Of a stretch of 64,000 nucleotides of DNA, positions 36,432-45,071 are shown piece after piece. Made by a program: the position numbers and the translations under genes. Each line of letters opens with the position of its first letter. The stretch's first letter is position 1. The stretch is from Gemmatimonadaceae bacterium (GTDB taxonomy: Bacteria; Gemmatimonadota; Gemmatimonadetes; Gemmatimonadales; Gemmatimonadaceae): the NCBI GenBank assembly GCA_016720905.1, contig JADKJT010000030.1:372001-436000 (forward strand). The letters run 5' to 3'. The notes beneath the pieces are model-generated. The model had not been told where the DNA came from. It did not search any database and saw only the letters and a list, made by a program, of their open reading frames with translations.

Positions 36432-37805
36432 CTAGTACGCGTATCCGAAAATGATGTCCATTTCGTCGGAGGAAAGCAGGCCAAATGCTATCGTCCGATC
36501 GGTCACGTTATTCCACGTCACCACGCTCACCAGGGCGTCGCCAATCTCAAGCACCAGCGGGGTGCTGAAGTTCACGAACCCCGGATGTTCCCAGTCGGTA
36601 TTCGTGTACACCGTCGTTTCGGTGCCATTGGCCCGTCGCACATGAATTTCGAATCGCTCGCCCATCGAGTGCATGTGCGATGTGAGACCCAGGATGGTGG
36701 TTCGCGCACTCATGGGGAACACCGTGCGCACCGTGGTCCGCTGCCCTGGTGGCAGGGTGAAGTTGGTGTTGGCCAGGTTGAGCGAGCGTGCCACCGTGGT
36801 CACCTGCGCGCGATCCACCGTGTACAAATTGGCGAATGCCTGGCCCGGCAGATCGATGGGTGACCGGTTCACATAGTGCACATTGAAATCCAACGACGAA
36901 TTGGCCGGCAACTTGAGCGCAACGCCTGGTGGGAATCGGTAGTCGAAATCGGGAGTCATCGCTCCGGCGAAGAACACATGACACGCCATGGGCAGCATGT
37001 TCACGAAGTTCATTGACCCATCGGCATTCCGGATGTCGCGCACCACATCCGGCGTGGGGCGCGCATTGCAGGGGAACGACGTCTTGGTGTCATCGAACTG
37101 ATACAGCAGCAGGTGATGACTACCCGGGCGCATCCGGGACTCGATCCGCGTGATGTACAGGTCGCTGGCATTGGCGACTCGGCGGTACACGAACAACTCG
37201 CGTTCCGCGGTGGGCGACACCGCGAAGCTGTCCACCCTGAGCTGCAGCCCCGCGTTCGTGGCGGGGGCACCCAGTGGCGTAAACGTCGCGGTTTGCCGTC
37301 TCGTGTCGAGCAGCACGGCGGTATCCACCACGTGGCCGGTGCGTGGCGCGCCGGCCTCGATCCACCGACGCACGTACTCCAGTTGACCGGACGTCAGCCC
37401 CTGCGTGGTACCCATTGGCATCAACTGCCCGTAGTCACGGCTGTGATGTCCCGGCACCCAGGCCAGCTTGTGGAAGAGCAGGGAGCTGTCCGCCCGAAAT
37501 GCCTTCACGCGCGGCAGTCCGTCTGCGTTGGCCAATTGCTGGACCGACGCGATACCCAGCAGTTGTTGATACGACGAGTCCGACGTGAGGACCAGACGCG
37601 ATTGCCGGGCCGTGCTCGTACCGCTGGTATGGCAGGCGGCGCAGGACGGATCGATGATGTCGCGCTGGATACGCGCAAACGTGCCGTCCGGCAGTTTCGA
37701 CGTCGCCGCCGGCGAGGCGCTATCGCCACTGCACGCGGCAAGCCAGATGGCGGTCAGTACGGCGGCCCATGGGCATGGGCCGATGCGATGGCGTTTCACG
37801 ATCAT
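36432..37805 (-). CDS. Lipoprotein with heme-c motif and copper-monooxygenase (PHM/DBM-like) fold
   Basis: About 457 aa from ATG 37805, with lipobox LTAIWLAAC. A cytochrome-c-like N-terminal domain carries DPSCAACHTSG (CxxCH) and a later axial-ligand candidate in LMPMG. The rest matches copper type II ascorbate-dependent monooxygenase domains. The elements are a paired His in RMRPGSHHLLLYQF, His in SLDFNVHYVN, and the HxHxMG-like GLTSHMHSMGERFEIH, which would form the two copper sites. It ends with VTWNNVTDRTIAFGLLSSDE. Whether it hydroxylates a substrate or only has the fold is unknown. The natural electron donor of the eukaryotic enzymes is ascorbate; the fused heme-c domain could supply electrons here (inference). 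Confidence 0.8.
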   Translation of the reverse strand: MIVKRHRIGPCPWAAVLTAIWLAACSGDSASPAATSKLPDGTFARIQRDIIDPSCAACHTSGTSTARQSRLVLTSDSSYQQLLGIASVQQLANADGLPRVKAFRADSSLLFHKLAWVPGHHSRDYGQLMPMGTTQGLTSGQLEYVRRWIEAGAPRTGHVVDTAVLLDTRRQTATFTPLGAPATNAGLQLRVDSFAVSPTAERELFVYRRVANASDLYITRIESRMRPGSHHLLLYQFDDTKTSFPCNARPTPDVVRDIRNADGSMNFVNMLPMACHVFFAGAMTPDFDYRFPPGVALKLPANSSLDFNVHYVNRSPIDLPGQAFANLYTVDRAQVTTVARSLNLANTNFTLPPGQRTTVRTVFPMSARTTILGLTSHMHSMGERFEIHVRRANGTETTVYTNTDWEHPGFVNFSTPLVLEIGDALVSVVTWNNVTDRTIAFGLLSSDEMDIIFGYAY

Positions 37806-37822
37806 ACGGTAAAGCGCGGTGG

Positions 37823-38407
37823 TCAACGCGTCCAGACCGCCACGACGCAGCGCGCTTGCCGGAAGGCGGCCTTGAATTCCAAGGGAATTTCGGAGGGGCC
37901 GGAATAGACTTCGATGGCGTCGACCGTATTGATGGCGATCTGATCCAGGGGATTCGCCTTGGGCATCGGCGCGGCCGCCACGGGTGGCGCCCCTTTCCCT
38001 CGGCTCTCCAGAGGGACGTACCGCGCCGTGTCGGCTTCCTTCCCGGGAATCGGCGTCGCCTGCAACACGCCATCGATGAACAACACGCCGTCGCCGCATC
38101 CCCAGGCGCGGCCCTTCATGCGACGCAGCAATTGACTGAGATCGGTGACCGCGCGCTTCTCGATTTCCAGACGGGTGAGGAATTGTGATGGTGGTGCGCC
38201 CGAATGGATACGACGATAGGTGAACCCCACGTCATCAAGCTTGCTGGCCAACGCTTCCGCCTTCGTGACGACGGGTGCGAGTGGCGAGGCCTGGCGGCGC
38301 ACAGTGTCCACCCCCGTTGACTGTTGCGCGGAGGCCGGATGGCCGGATACCACCATGGCCAGGGCGCCAATCGCGAGTGCCAATTCGCCCTCGGACCATC
38401 GCTTCAT
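37823..38407 (-). CDS. Small exported TonB-plug-like protein
   Basis: 194 aa with a signal peptide (LALAIGALAMVVSGHPASAQ). The region TRLEIEKRAVTDLSQLLRRM through GDGVLFIDGVLQ and INTVDAIEVYSGPSEIPLEF is the short plug-domain pattern of TonB-dependent receptors, without a barrel. It ends in an isolated CVVAVWTR strand. Stand-alone plug proteins of this type are common beside outer-membrane and surface genes in this kind of genome. It sits 17 bp upstream of the monooxygenase-like gene and 8 bp downstream of the second DUF5916 gene, so the three are probably one operon. Confidence 0.75.
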   Translation of the reverse strand: MKRWSEGELALAIGALAMVVSGHPASAQQSTGVDTVRRQASPLAPVVTKAEALASKLDDVGFTYRRIHSGAPPSQFLTRLEIEKRAVTDLSQLLRRMKGRAWGCGDGVLFIDGVLQATPIPGKEADTARYVPLESRGKGAPPVAAAPMPKANPLDQIAINTVDAIEVYSGPSEIPLEFKAAFRQARCVVAVWTR

Positions 38408-38415
38408 GCGGGCAT

Positions 38416-40938
38416 CTACTGCATCCGGAAGAGGTAGCTGAGCTTCGTGAAGAACACGTCGCGCGAACGCTGCAAGCGGTCGGGTCCGGCGGGGCGATTC
38501 GCCTGGAGCGCATCGCCATAGCCGACATAGAACACGGTCCCCGGGGAGGGGAGGTACGAGAACAGAAAGTCCAGTCGTGCTCGCGCCCGTTCGAACGCCT
38601 CGGCGCGCGCGTAGGTTCCGGTACTCGATCGCAGATACACCGGCAGATTGGTGCGCGAGTCATCGCGCAACGCGTCCTGGGTGGTCTTCGAATACTCCCC
38701 AATCAACCGTACAAACATCTGCCGCGTCACCTGATACTCCATGCGCAGCCGCTGCGCGCCGCGTGATTGCACTCTCGACCCGTCGGTTTTCCGGTCGAAG
38801 GCGTCGTAGGTCAGCGTTCCCGCCAGTCGCAATTGCTCCGTCGGCCGCACATTCAGCGTGCCCTGCACGCTGGTAATCTTCGCCGAGCTCCATTCGGGAA
38901 AGTTTTCATCCTGGCCGACAATCACGAACGTGTTGAACGAGAACGTGCGGAACTCCGGCGTCCCCATGGACAGCACCCAGTCCAGATTCGGCAGATTGGG
39001 CGTGCCCGTGTAGGCCACGGTATCGAGTCCGCCAGTGCGCGGCTTGAAGAGGTAGTAGTTCTGGTACAGGTCGCGATCGTAGCTGAACTCCTCCACCAAC
39101 GCCTGCGCGCCAACCTGCCAGCCGCCGCGGAATCGCGTATTGAGTCGCACGTGGAATTTCACGTCCTGCGCAGGCCGTCGGTTCACCAGGTCGTCATAGC
39201 GCCAGGTGCCGTCGAGGAACAACTCCGGCGCGAACACTTCCAATCGGGCCCCTTTCCCGCCCAGCCTGGTGTAGCGATGCGTCGTGGCGAAGTTCGCCAC
39301 GCCGGCGCGCGCGATGAATCCGCTTTGGGCATCGAAGTCGCCGCTGATCGCGCTGCTCGAATATCGGGAGTAGTACCGACTCCCGTTCCGCGTGGTGGAG
39401 AGATTCCACAACGGCGCGCGGGTCGTCGTCGCTCCGCGATGCGTGGCACTGGCGGCCAGTTGCCACTGTGTGGACTGGATGCCTTGCACGACGCGGCCGT
39501 CAATGCCGAGTACACGGTTCCAGTCGGTCCCGTCGATCTTGTCGGTGTACGCCAACCCCATGCGACTGGTCGCGCCGAGGTCGCGCTGCACCCGCACAAT
39601 GTTGTAGAGTGGGGAGCGATCGCCGGTGGCCGACGCGTCTCGACTGTCGACCGCGGAGAGCACGCCAATGTCAAATCCCTGATGCTTTCCGGTGAGCTTG
39701 GTCGCCGCCACCGGTTGCACGATGCGACGGGTGTAGATCAACTGATTGGGTGTCGTGAACTGTTCCTGGCTTTCCAGAAAGAACGGGCGTCGCTCGGGAA
39801 AGAAGACCGCGCGTCGCGGATCGTACTGGAACTGCGTCGCATCCGCTTCCACTTGCGAGAAATCGGGATTCGCCGTGCCGGCCAGCGTCAGGTTGCTGGT
39901 GATGCCCCATCGTGCACTACCGCCCAATTCGGGTCTCGATTGTGAATAGCCCCAGCGGGACGTTGCGACGTCGCTGGTGCCGACCGCACTTGAAGTGATC
40001 GTGGGAATCAGGTCGACGGTGAGTCCGCGACGCAGATTCCGCAGACCAGACAAGTGTCCGGATTGCGCGAGAAAACTCGCGTTGGCGCGCAAAGCGGGGG
40101 CCCACGTTTCCTCGTGCCCGCTCGCCTGCACGGTGCGAATCACGTTCAACTGCCACTGCTGCACGTCGCCCGCGCGGTAGCGCAGGCTCTTGAACGGAAT
40201 GGCCAGCTCCACCTCGTACCCGTAGTCGGTGAGATGTCCTTTGGACTGCCAGACATAGTCGGGTGCCAGGTCGGCGTTTTCCCGTGAGCGCGCCGTACCG
40301 CCGAAAAACCCGCCACCTGATGCCGCGCCGGTCTCGGTCAACACGCCGTCGCTCTGAATACCGAACGGATTGACCGAGAACACCATGGCCTGCCGACTAT
40401 CACCGTATGTGCCCAGAAAGAGCTGCACGTTGTCATCCTGCGAGATGCGATCGCGGTCAGCCAGAGTGGCCCGGACCGATCCCGCAGGGGCGAATGCCCG
40501 GATACCCACGTGCAGGGTGGTGGCCGAGTACCAAACCAGCACCTCCGTGCTGTCTTGGGCGGCGATTCCATCGGAGGGGAAGAACTGGGAGAAGCCCGTC
40601 AACAGGGCCGCGTTGCCCCAGGCGACCTCGTCCAGTTTGCCGTCCACCGCCACGGTGGCATCGCGTCGCGGTGTCGCGACATCCAGTTGCCCGCGCCGCC
40701 CGTCAAACACGGGCCCCGTATGCGGGGCGAGCGATTGTGTGCCGTGCGCGCCGGATTGCATCCGCGGCGGGGCCAGCGAAGCGCCAGATGCCCGGGGGCT
40801 GGTCTGGCCGACCATGAACAAAAGGACGGCACCGATATCGAGCGGATTCACGAAGGAGGGTCTGAGGTCGGCGGGAAGGATGGGCCGGGGTCGCCGTCGC
40901 TGAATACTAGGAGGGGGCGGCACGGGTGGCGAGACCAT
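38416..40938 (-). CDS. Outer-membrane protein with CBM9-like N-terminal and DUF5916 domain (copy 2)
   Basis: 840 aa as written; the first 30-40 residues are Pro/Arg-rich and a start nearer MVGQTSPRASG or before LDIGAVLLFM is possible. The CBM9-like domain has ATVAVDGKLDEVAWGNAALL and STTLHVGIRAFAP-type strands and GYEVELAIPFKSLRYRAGDV. The DUF5916 signature is ITSNLTLAGTANPDFSQVEA, followed by FFPERRPFFLESQEQF. The protein ends in strand-rich sequence with aromatic residues (LSYLFRMQ). It is a clear paralogue of the 34095 gene (same domain order, different barrel), probably coexpressed with the plug-like and monooxygenase-like genes downstream. Confidence 0.85.
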   Translation of the reverse strand: MVSPPVPPPPSIQRRRPRPILPADLRPSFVNPLDIGAVLLFMVGQTSPRASGASLAPPRMQSGAHGTQSLAPHTGPVFDGRRGQLDVATPRRDATVAVDGKLDEVAWGNAALLTGFSQFFPSDGIAAQDSTEVLVWYSATTLHVGIRAFAPAGSVRATLADRDRISQDDNVQLFLGTYGDSRQAMVFSVNPFGIQSDGVLTETGAASGGGFFGGTARSRENADLAPDYVWQSKGHLTDYGYEVELAIPFKSLRYRAGDVQQWQLNVIRTVQASGHEETWAPALRANASFLAQSGHLSGLRNLRRGLTVDLIPTITSSAVGTSDVATSRWGYSQSRPELGGSARWGITSNLTLAGTANPDFSQVEADATQFQYDPRRAVFFPERRPFFLESQEQFTTPNQLIYTRRIVQPVAATKLTGKHQGFDIGVLSAVDSRDASATGDRSPLYNIVRVQRDLGATSRMGLAYTDKIDGTDWNRVLGIDGRVVQGIQSTQWQLAASATHRGATTTRAPLWNLSTTRNGSRYYSRYSSSAISGDFDAQSGFIARAGVANFATTHRYTRLGGKGARLEVFAPELFLDGTWRYDDLVNRRPAQDVKFHVRLNTRFRGGWQVGAQALVEEFSYDRDLYQNYYLFKPRTGGLDTVAYTGTPNLPNLDWVLSMGTPEFRTFSFNTFVIVGQDENFPEWSSAKITSVQGTLNVRPTEQLRLAGTLTYDAFDRKTDGSRVQSRGAQRLRMEYQVTRQMFVRLIGEYSKTTQDALRDDSRTNLPVYLRSSTGTYARAEAFERARARLDFLFSYLPSPGTVFYVGYGDALQANRPAGPDRLQRSRDVFFTKLSYLFRMQ

Positions 40939-40995
40939 TCGCGCCCCTCATGCGTCTCCTACGTCGGGACGTGCACGCTGTTTCCTCCCCTAACG

Positions 40996-42059
40996 ATGAA
41001 CCTCGTGATAGTCGCGCTGTGGCGTTCTCTTTTCGGTACCAGTACAGTGCGCGCGGCCGTGCCGCCCACTGAGCAGCCCAAGGCGATTCGCACGGTGCTT
41101 CGGCCATCGATTCCGCTCGCGATCGAGTCGGAGGCGGGTCGATCGGTCGAGTGGGTACCTCGCCCAGCGGACTATTGGCAGCAGAGAACGGAGTGGGTGT
41201 TGCAGCGGCTCGGAAACGAGTGGCGCGCCACGGCAGACGATGACGCCTGGCCCGATGTGCGTGAGCTTCTCGAGTTGCTTGCTCGGACGCCGGACGCGGT
41301 GATACGACAGTTGCCGGCTGCCGCTCGTGACGCGCTGGCACTTTGCGATAACGCCAGCCTGTCCCGAGTCCAACTAGCCGAACGACTCAGCGTCGACCCG
41401 TCCCTGATTCAGGCGGTGCTGCGACAGGCGAACGGCGCGTGGTTTGGCGCCGGGCTTCAGCCGGTGCTTCGCGTCGATGCGGCGATTGACCGCATCGGCA
41501 TGGCTGGAACCCGGGCGGTGGTGCTGTCCCGCGTGTTGACGGACTGCTGGCCAAACCCGGCGGGGTCTATGATTCGATGGTGGGTGACATCTGGTCACAT
41601 ATGGTGCAGTCGGCGCCCTTGGCTCGCGCGCTCGCCCCGGCCTTCGGCGCCGACAGCGAGGAAGCGTTTTCCATTGCCATGCTGCACGACATCGGCAAGC
41701 TGGTGTTCTTCGATCAGGTCTCCGCACTAAGGAAGTCCCAGCGTCGGCCGGTGAATCTCCCCGACGCCTGGCTGGCCCGTGCCCTGGAGCAGTTACACGA
41801 ACCATTGGGTGCTGCCGCCGCGCATCAGTGGGGACTCGGCTCGGCGGCGGCCGACGCCATCGGCTCGCATCATCGACGGGAGCGGCCGTCGGCCAGGCAC
41901 CCGTTGGCCGAAACGCTGTTCGTGGCTGAGCGGGCCGAACATGCCCGTCGATGCCGAACAGCTTTCGATTACGACGGTATCTGGTCCTTGGGGGAACTGA
42001 CAGGAGAGAAATCTGTCTGCCATGGTATCCTTGGTCGTCAATTACGAAACGCTGCCTAG
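40996..42059 (+). pseudogene. HDOD-domain protein, one frameshift
   Basis: About 350 aa from ATG 40996. The first frame covers LELLARTPDAVIRQLPAAAR, LSVDPSLIQAVLRQANGAWF and RIGMAGTRAVVLSRVL. After about 41538 the family sequence continues in another frame: GGVYDSMVGDIWSHMVQSAP, IAMLHDIGKLVFF (HD motif), and AAAHQWGLGSAAADAIGSHH. HDOD proteins are non-catalytic or weak HD relatives found in signalling and stress regulation. One base restores the gene. Upstream lies the start of the second DUF5916 gene, divergent. Confidence 0.82.
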
Positions 42060-42235
42060 AAAATGTGAAATGTGGATATCTGTGACTTATCTACGTCTTA
42101 TCCGTCACAATGCTGGCACACCCTCTTTCGCAATCTGAGATCGTGTATCATGTTGGCCGCATATTCTAGTAACGTTTTGTTGGATCACCTTATTTGTGAT
42201 GCCGCCTCTCGGCATCCGACCTCCGGTCGACTCGC

Positions 42236-42916
42236 ATGGGCTACTTGAGATGTGAAGCGTGTGGCGCGAAGGCCCTGTCCGCGGCATCCACGTGCCCGCG
42301 CTGCGCCGCGCCATTCAGCCTGCACGACGGTCGCGGCGCCCGCGTCGCGCTCAAGAAATGCTCGGGGTGCGGCATCATGCATCGTCGTGATCGCAGCTGC
42401 CACTGGTGCGGCGAGCAACGCCCCGCTGCCTGGCGGTCACCGACAGTCCTCCGCTCAGCAACTGGAGTCGCCGCCGTGGCACTCCTGGCGGTCGGAAGCT
42501 GGTCAGTCCGTGGACAGGCCGCCGATGTGCTGGGCAAGGTGTTCGCGGAGGCGACCACGCCCGATGCGTCACCGGCCGGTAGTGCCTCGGCTGCTGTCCC
42601 GAAGCCCTTGGCGACTGTGGCACCTGATATTGCCCCCGCATCCACCTTGCCGCCCGATAGCCTCATGGTGGCGTCGTCCGAAGGCGCGTTGGTGGTCTCG
42701 GACTCGATACAGTGGGTACCGGCCGTCGCCCGGACCTGGGTGAATGTGCGACGTGACGCGAGTCGCATTGGCGACGTGGTCGGGGTCATCAAGCCATCAG
42801 AGAGGGCCATGCTGGGAATTGGCCGATCGGGCTGGCGTCAGGTGAAATCACCGGAAATCAGCGGTTGGGTGGATCCGCGCCTGTTCGAGGCTGACTCGCT
42901 GCGTACGCGCGGGTGA
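42236..42916 (+). CDS. Zinc-ribbon / TM / SH3-like protein
   Basis: 226 aa. N-terminal double zinc ribbon: RCEACGAK and CPRCAAPF, then KKCSGCGIMHRRDRSCHWCG. A single TM segment (TGVAAVALLAVGSWSV) follows, then an Ala/Pro-rich linker and a bacterial SH3-like domain (RTWVNVRRDASRIGDVVGVI to GWRQVKSPEISGWVDPRLFE). The ribbon would be cytoplasmic and the SH3 domain periplasmic. It overlaps the GspG-like gene by 4 bp (GTGA), suggesting a joint role in pilin-like export or assembly. Not a recognised T2SS component. Confidence 0.85.
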   Translation: MGYLRCEACGAKALSAASTCPRCAAPFSLHDGRGARVALKKCSGCGIMHRRDRSCHWCGEQRPAAWRSPTVLRSATGVAAVALLAVGSWSVRGQAADVLGKVFAEATTPDASPAGSASAAVPKPLATVAPDIAPASTLPPDSLMVASSEGALVVSDSIQWVPAVARTWVNVRRDASRIGDVVGVIKPSERAMLGIGRSGWRQVKSPEISGWVDPRLFEADSLRTRG

Positions 42917-43359
42917 CGGCTGTGCCCCAGCGACCGGGCTTCAATCGTGCGGCCTTTACGCTGATTGAAGTGCTGGTAGTGATCGTGGTCATTGCCATTC
43001 TGGCCACGGTCGTCGCCCCGAACCTCTTCCGCAACGTCGGAGATGCGCGGGTGGCGACGGCGCGGACGCAAATCGAGACGTTTGGCACCGCGTTGGACGC
43101 CTATCGGCTGGACAACGGCAGCTACCCCAGCTCGGCTCAGGGACTGAGTGCCCTTTGGCAGCGACCGGCCATTGAACCGCCACCGAACTGGCGTTCACCC
43201 TATCTCCGCAAGGCCGTTCCCAAGGATCCGTGGGGCCGCGACTACGTCTACGCTGCTCCGGGCAGGGTGAACCCGCAAAGCTACGACCTCATGTCGTATG
43301 GTGCAGACGGTCGCCCGGGTGGCGACGGCGAAAACGCCGATATCCTGAGCTGGAAATAG
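42913..43359 (+). CDS. gspG: Type II secretion major pseudopilin GspG
   Basis: 148 aa from GTG 42913. The prepilin N-methylation helix is AAFTLIEVLVVIVVIAILAT with Glu at position 5 of the mature protein. The C-terminal GspG features are LDAYRLDNGSYPSSAQGLSA, LRKAVPKDPWGRDYVY and the Ca-site region SYGADGRPGGDGENADI. Cleavage would fall between Ala and Phe; position -1 is Ala rather than the usual Gly. No other T2SS gene is in the window, so the gene is either separated from its cluster or used by another pilus-like machine. Confidence 0.93.
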   Translation: MTAVPQRPGFNRAAFTLIEVLVVIVVIAILATVVAPNLFRNVGDARVATARTQIETFGTALDAYRLDNGSYPSSAQGLSALWQRPAIEPPPNWRSPYLRKAVPKDPWGRDYVYAAPGRVNPQSYDLMSYGADGRPGGDGENADILSWK

Positions 43360-43375
43360 CCGAGGCCGCCACGAC

Positions 43376-43392
43376 GTCAGGTAATTACTGAC
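43376..43392. promoter_or_regulatory. Dyad GTCAG-N7-CTGAC after gspG
   Basis: A perfect 5-bp inverted repeat with AT-rich spacer GTAATTA, 17 bp after the gspG stop and about 117 bp before the Rrf2 gene. Weak terminator or operator candidate. Confidence 0.3.
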
Positions 43393-43460
43393 AACAGTGT
43401 GAGCAGAAAGGGCGGTACTCCGGATGATTCGCCCTACTTCGAACAGTGACGCGAATCGCG

Positions 43461-43476
43461 ATCCTCAGTTCAGGAT
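43461..43476. promoter_or_regulatory. Dyad ATCCT-N6-AGGAT before the Rrf2 regulator
   Basis: A perfect 5-bp inverted repeat about 32 bp before the Rrf2 start (43509). Rrf2 regulators commonly repress their own genes, so this could be an autoregulatory operator; the arms are short and could be chance. Confidence 0.3.
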
Positions 43477-43508
43477 GAGAAACTCGCCTTCGACCTGATT
43501 GAGGTTAT

Positions 43509-44006
43509 ATGCTCTCCATTACTGCCGACCATGCCCTGCGAGCCGTGCTGATGCTCGCCCGCATACCAGCCGATCACTCCATGCGTGCCGACGCCGTGGC
43601 GGAAGCCATTGGGGCACCGCGAAACTATCTGGCGAAGACGCTCAACGCGCTGGCCAAAGCGGGAATCGTGCACAGTGCCCGCGGCCCGTCCGGTGGATTC
43701 GCGCTGGCGGTTGCGCCTCGCGACCTGACTGTCGCCCGAGTGACCCAGTTGTTCGATGAGCGACCACGAACCGGTGTGTGCCTGCTGAGTAAGAAGGCCT
43801 GCGATGCCAACAATCCGTGTGCCGCGCACAATACCTGGACCGCGATCACGGCCTCGGCACTTCAGGCCATCGAGACCACGACGGTTGCCGACCTGCTGGG
43901 CGAGAAGACGTCCGTCGATGGGGACGCGACGTCCATCCAGTCGAGACCTCGGGTCCGGACGCGCCGGCGTCGTGTTGAACAAACCATGGTGCAGATGGCC
44001 TCCTGA
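43509..44006 (+). CDS. Rrf2-family transcriptional regulator with NsrR-like Cys triad
   Basis: 165 aa. Winged helix-turn-helix at about 1-70 (DHALRAVLMLARIP, APRNYLAKTLNALAKAGIVH, SARGPSGGFALAVAPRDLTV). Three Cys at 91, 98 and 104 in GVCLLSKKACDANNPC give C-x6-C-x5-C, very close to the Fe-S ligands of NsrR and IscR (C-x7-C-x5-C and similar). It therefore probably senses NO, redox state or Fe-S supply through a cluster. The C-terminal 35 aa are basic and Arg-rich (RVRTRRRRVEQ). Target genes are not evident; the neighbours are gspG and gluQ. Confidence 0.88.
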   Translation: MLSITADHALRAVLMLARIPADHSMRADAVAEAIGAPRNYLAKTLNALAKAGIVHSARGPSGGFALAVAPRDLTVARVTQLFDERPRTGVCLLSKKACDANNPCAAHNTWTAITASALQAIETTTVADLLGEKTSVDGDATSIQSRPRVRTRRRRVEQTMVQMAS

Positions 44007-44036
44007 CAGCGCTGTGATGGCATGCTAGGCTGCAGC

Positions 44037-45026
44037 ATGCCATCCGTCTCCCGCCCGTCGCCCGCTCGCTCCACCGCCGATGCGAATGTGGAGTGGCTGG
44101 CGCACGTCGCGGCGCGGCTTCCGGCTCGCCGATGGCGGACACGGTTCGCTCCCGCGCCCACTGGCTATCTGCATCTTGGGCATCTGGTGAATGCGCTGTA
44201 CGTGTGGGGCATGGCGCGGCAATTCGGGGGCGACGTATTGCTGCGTCTCGAGGATCACGATCGCTCGCGCTGTCGGTCCGAGTACGAGTCCGCACTGTTG
44301 GACGACCTCGATTGGCTGGGATTCGAGGCGGACATCGCCAATTCGTCGACCTACCGATCGCAACCGACGTCGCATCCTGTTCGACAGTCCGACAATCCCC
44401 ACCGGTACCGCGACGCACTGGCGGCGATCGAGGCGAAAGGCATGGTCTATCCGTGCCTCTGTACCCGTCGAGACATCGAAGCGCTGGTCCCGCATCCGGC
44501 TGGCGAGGCACCGCGGTATCCTGGCACCTGTCGCGATCGACAGGTCGATCCGCGCTCCACCAACGCACGGCGTGTCCGCATGGCGCCGGCCGTCGTGTCG
44601 TTCGACGATCTGCGTCTGGGTCCGATGGCGCACGATCCCGATCGGCAGTGCGGTGATGTGATGGTGCGCGATCGCTTGGGACACTGGACCTATCAGTTCG
44701 CGGTCGCCGTCGATGATGTGGCGCAGCACATCGATGTAATCATTCGTGGGGAAGACCTGCTGGCGAGCACCGCGCGACAGTTCCGCCTGACTCATTTGTT
44801 GGGTCGCGATGTGCCGCCGATCACGCTGCATCATCCGCTGCTGGTGCACCCGCATGGCGGAAAGCTGAGCAAGGCCAATCGCGACACGGCACTGCAGGCG
44901 TACCGCGCGGCGGGTGTTCGCCCGGAGGTGCTGCTGGGCGAGGCCGCCTTTCTTGCAGGTCTCGCCGCATCATCCGCGTCAATCTCGGCGCACGATGTGG
45001 CGTCGTTGTTCCGCGTCGTCCGGTAG
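44037..45026 (+). CDS. gluQ: Glutamyl-Q tRNA(Asp) synthetase
   Basis: About 329 aa (ATG 44037; ATG 44022 also possible). GluQ-RS is a truncated GluRS that attaches Glu to queuosine in tRNA-Asp. The HIGH-type motif is in RFAPAPTGYLHLGHLVNAL, the zinc-site region in YPCLCTRRDIEALVPHPAG and RYPGTCR, and the KMSKS-type motif in GGKLSKANRD. There is no anticodon-binding domain, which distinguishes it from full GluRS. The N terminus has about 35 extra residues before the synthetase core. The C-terminal end after KLSKANRD is short, as in the family. Confidence 0.92.
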   Translation: MPSVSRPSPARSTADANVEWLAHVAARLPARRWRTRFAPAPTGYLHLGHLVNALYVWGMARQFGGDVLLRLEDHDRSRCRSEYESALLDDLDWLGFEADIANSSTYRSQPTSHPVRQSDNPHRYRDALAAIEAKGMVYPCLCTRRDIEALVPHPAGEAPRYPGTCRDRQVDPRSTNARRVRMAPAVVSFDDLRLGPMAHDPDRQCGDVMVRDRLGHWTYQFAVAVDDVAQHIDVIIRGEDLLASTARQFRLTHLLGRDVPPITLHHPLLVHPHGGKLSKANRDTALQAYRAAGVRPEVLLGEAAFLAGLAASSASISAHDVASLFRVVR

Positions 45027-45071
45027 CGTCCTCGCCGGCCTTTTCACGACGGGCGTGTCGGCACGAGGCGG

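Noticed and set aside
38767..39945. 392-aa plus-strand ORF inside DUF5916 copy 2
   Set aside because: Antisense shadow; no start signal, no domain, and the opposite strand has a clear family match.
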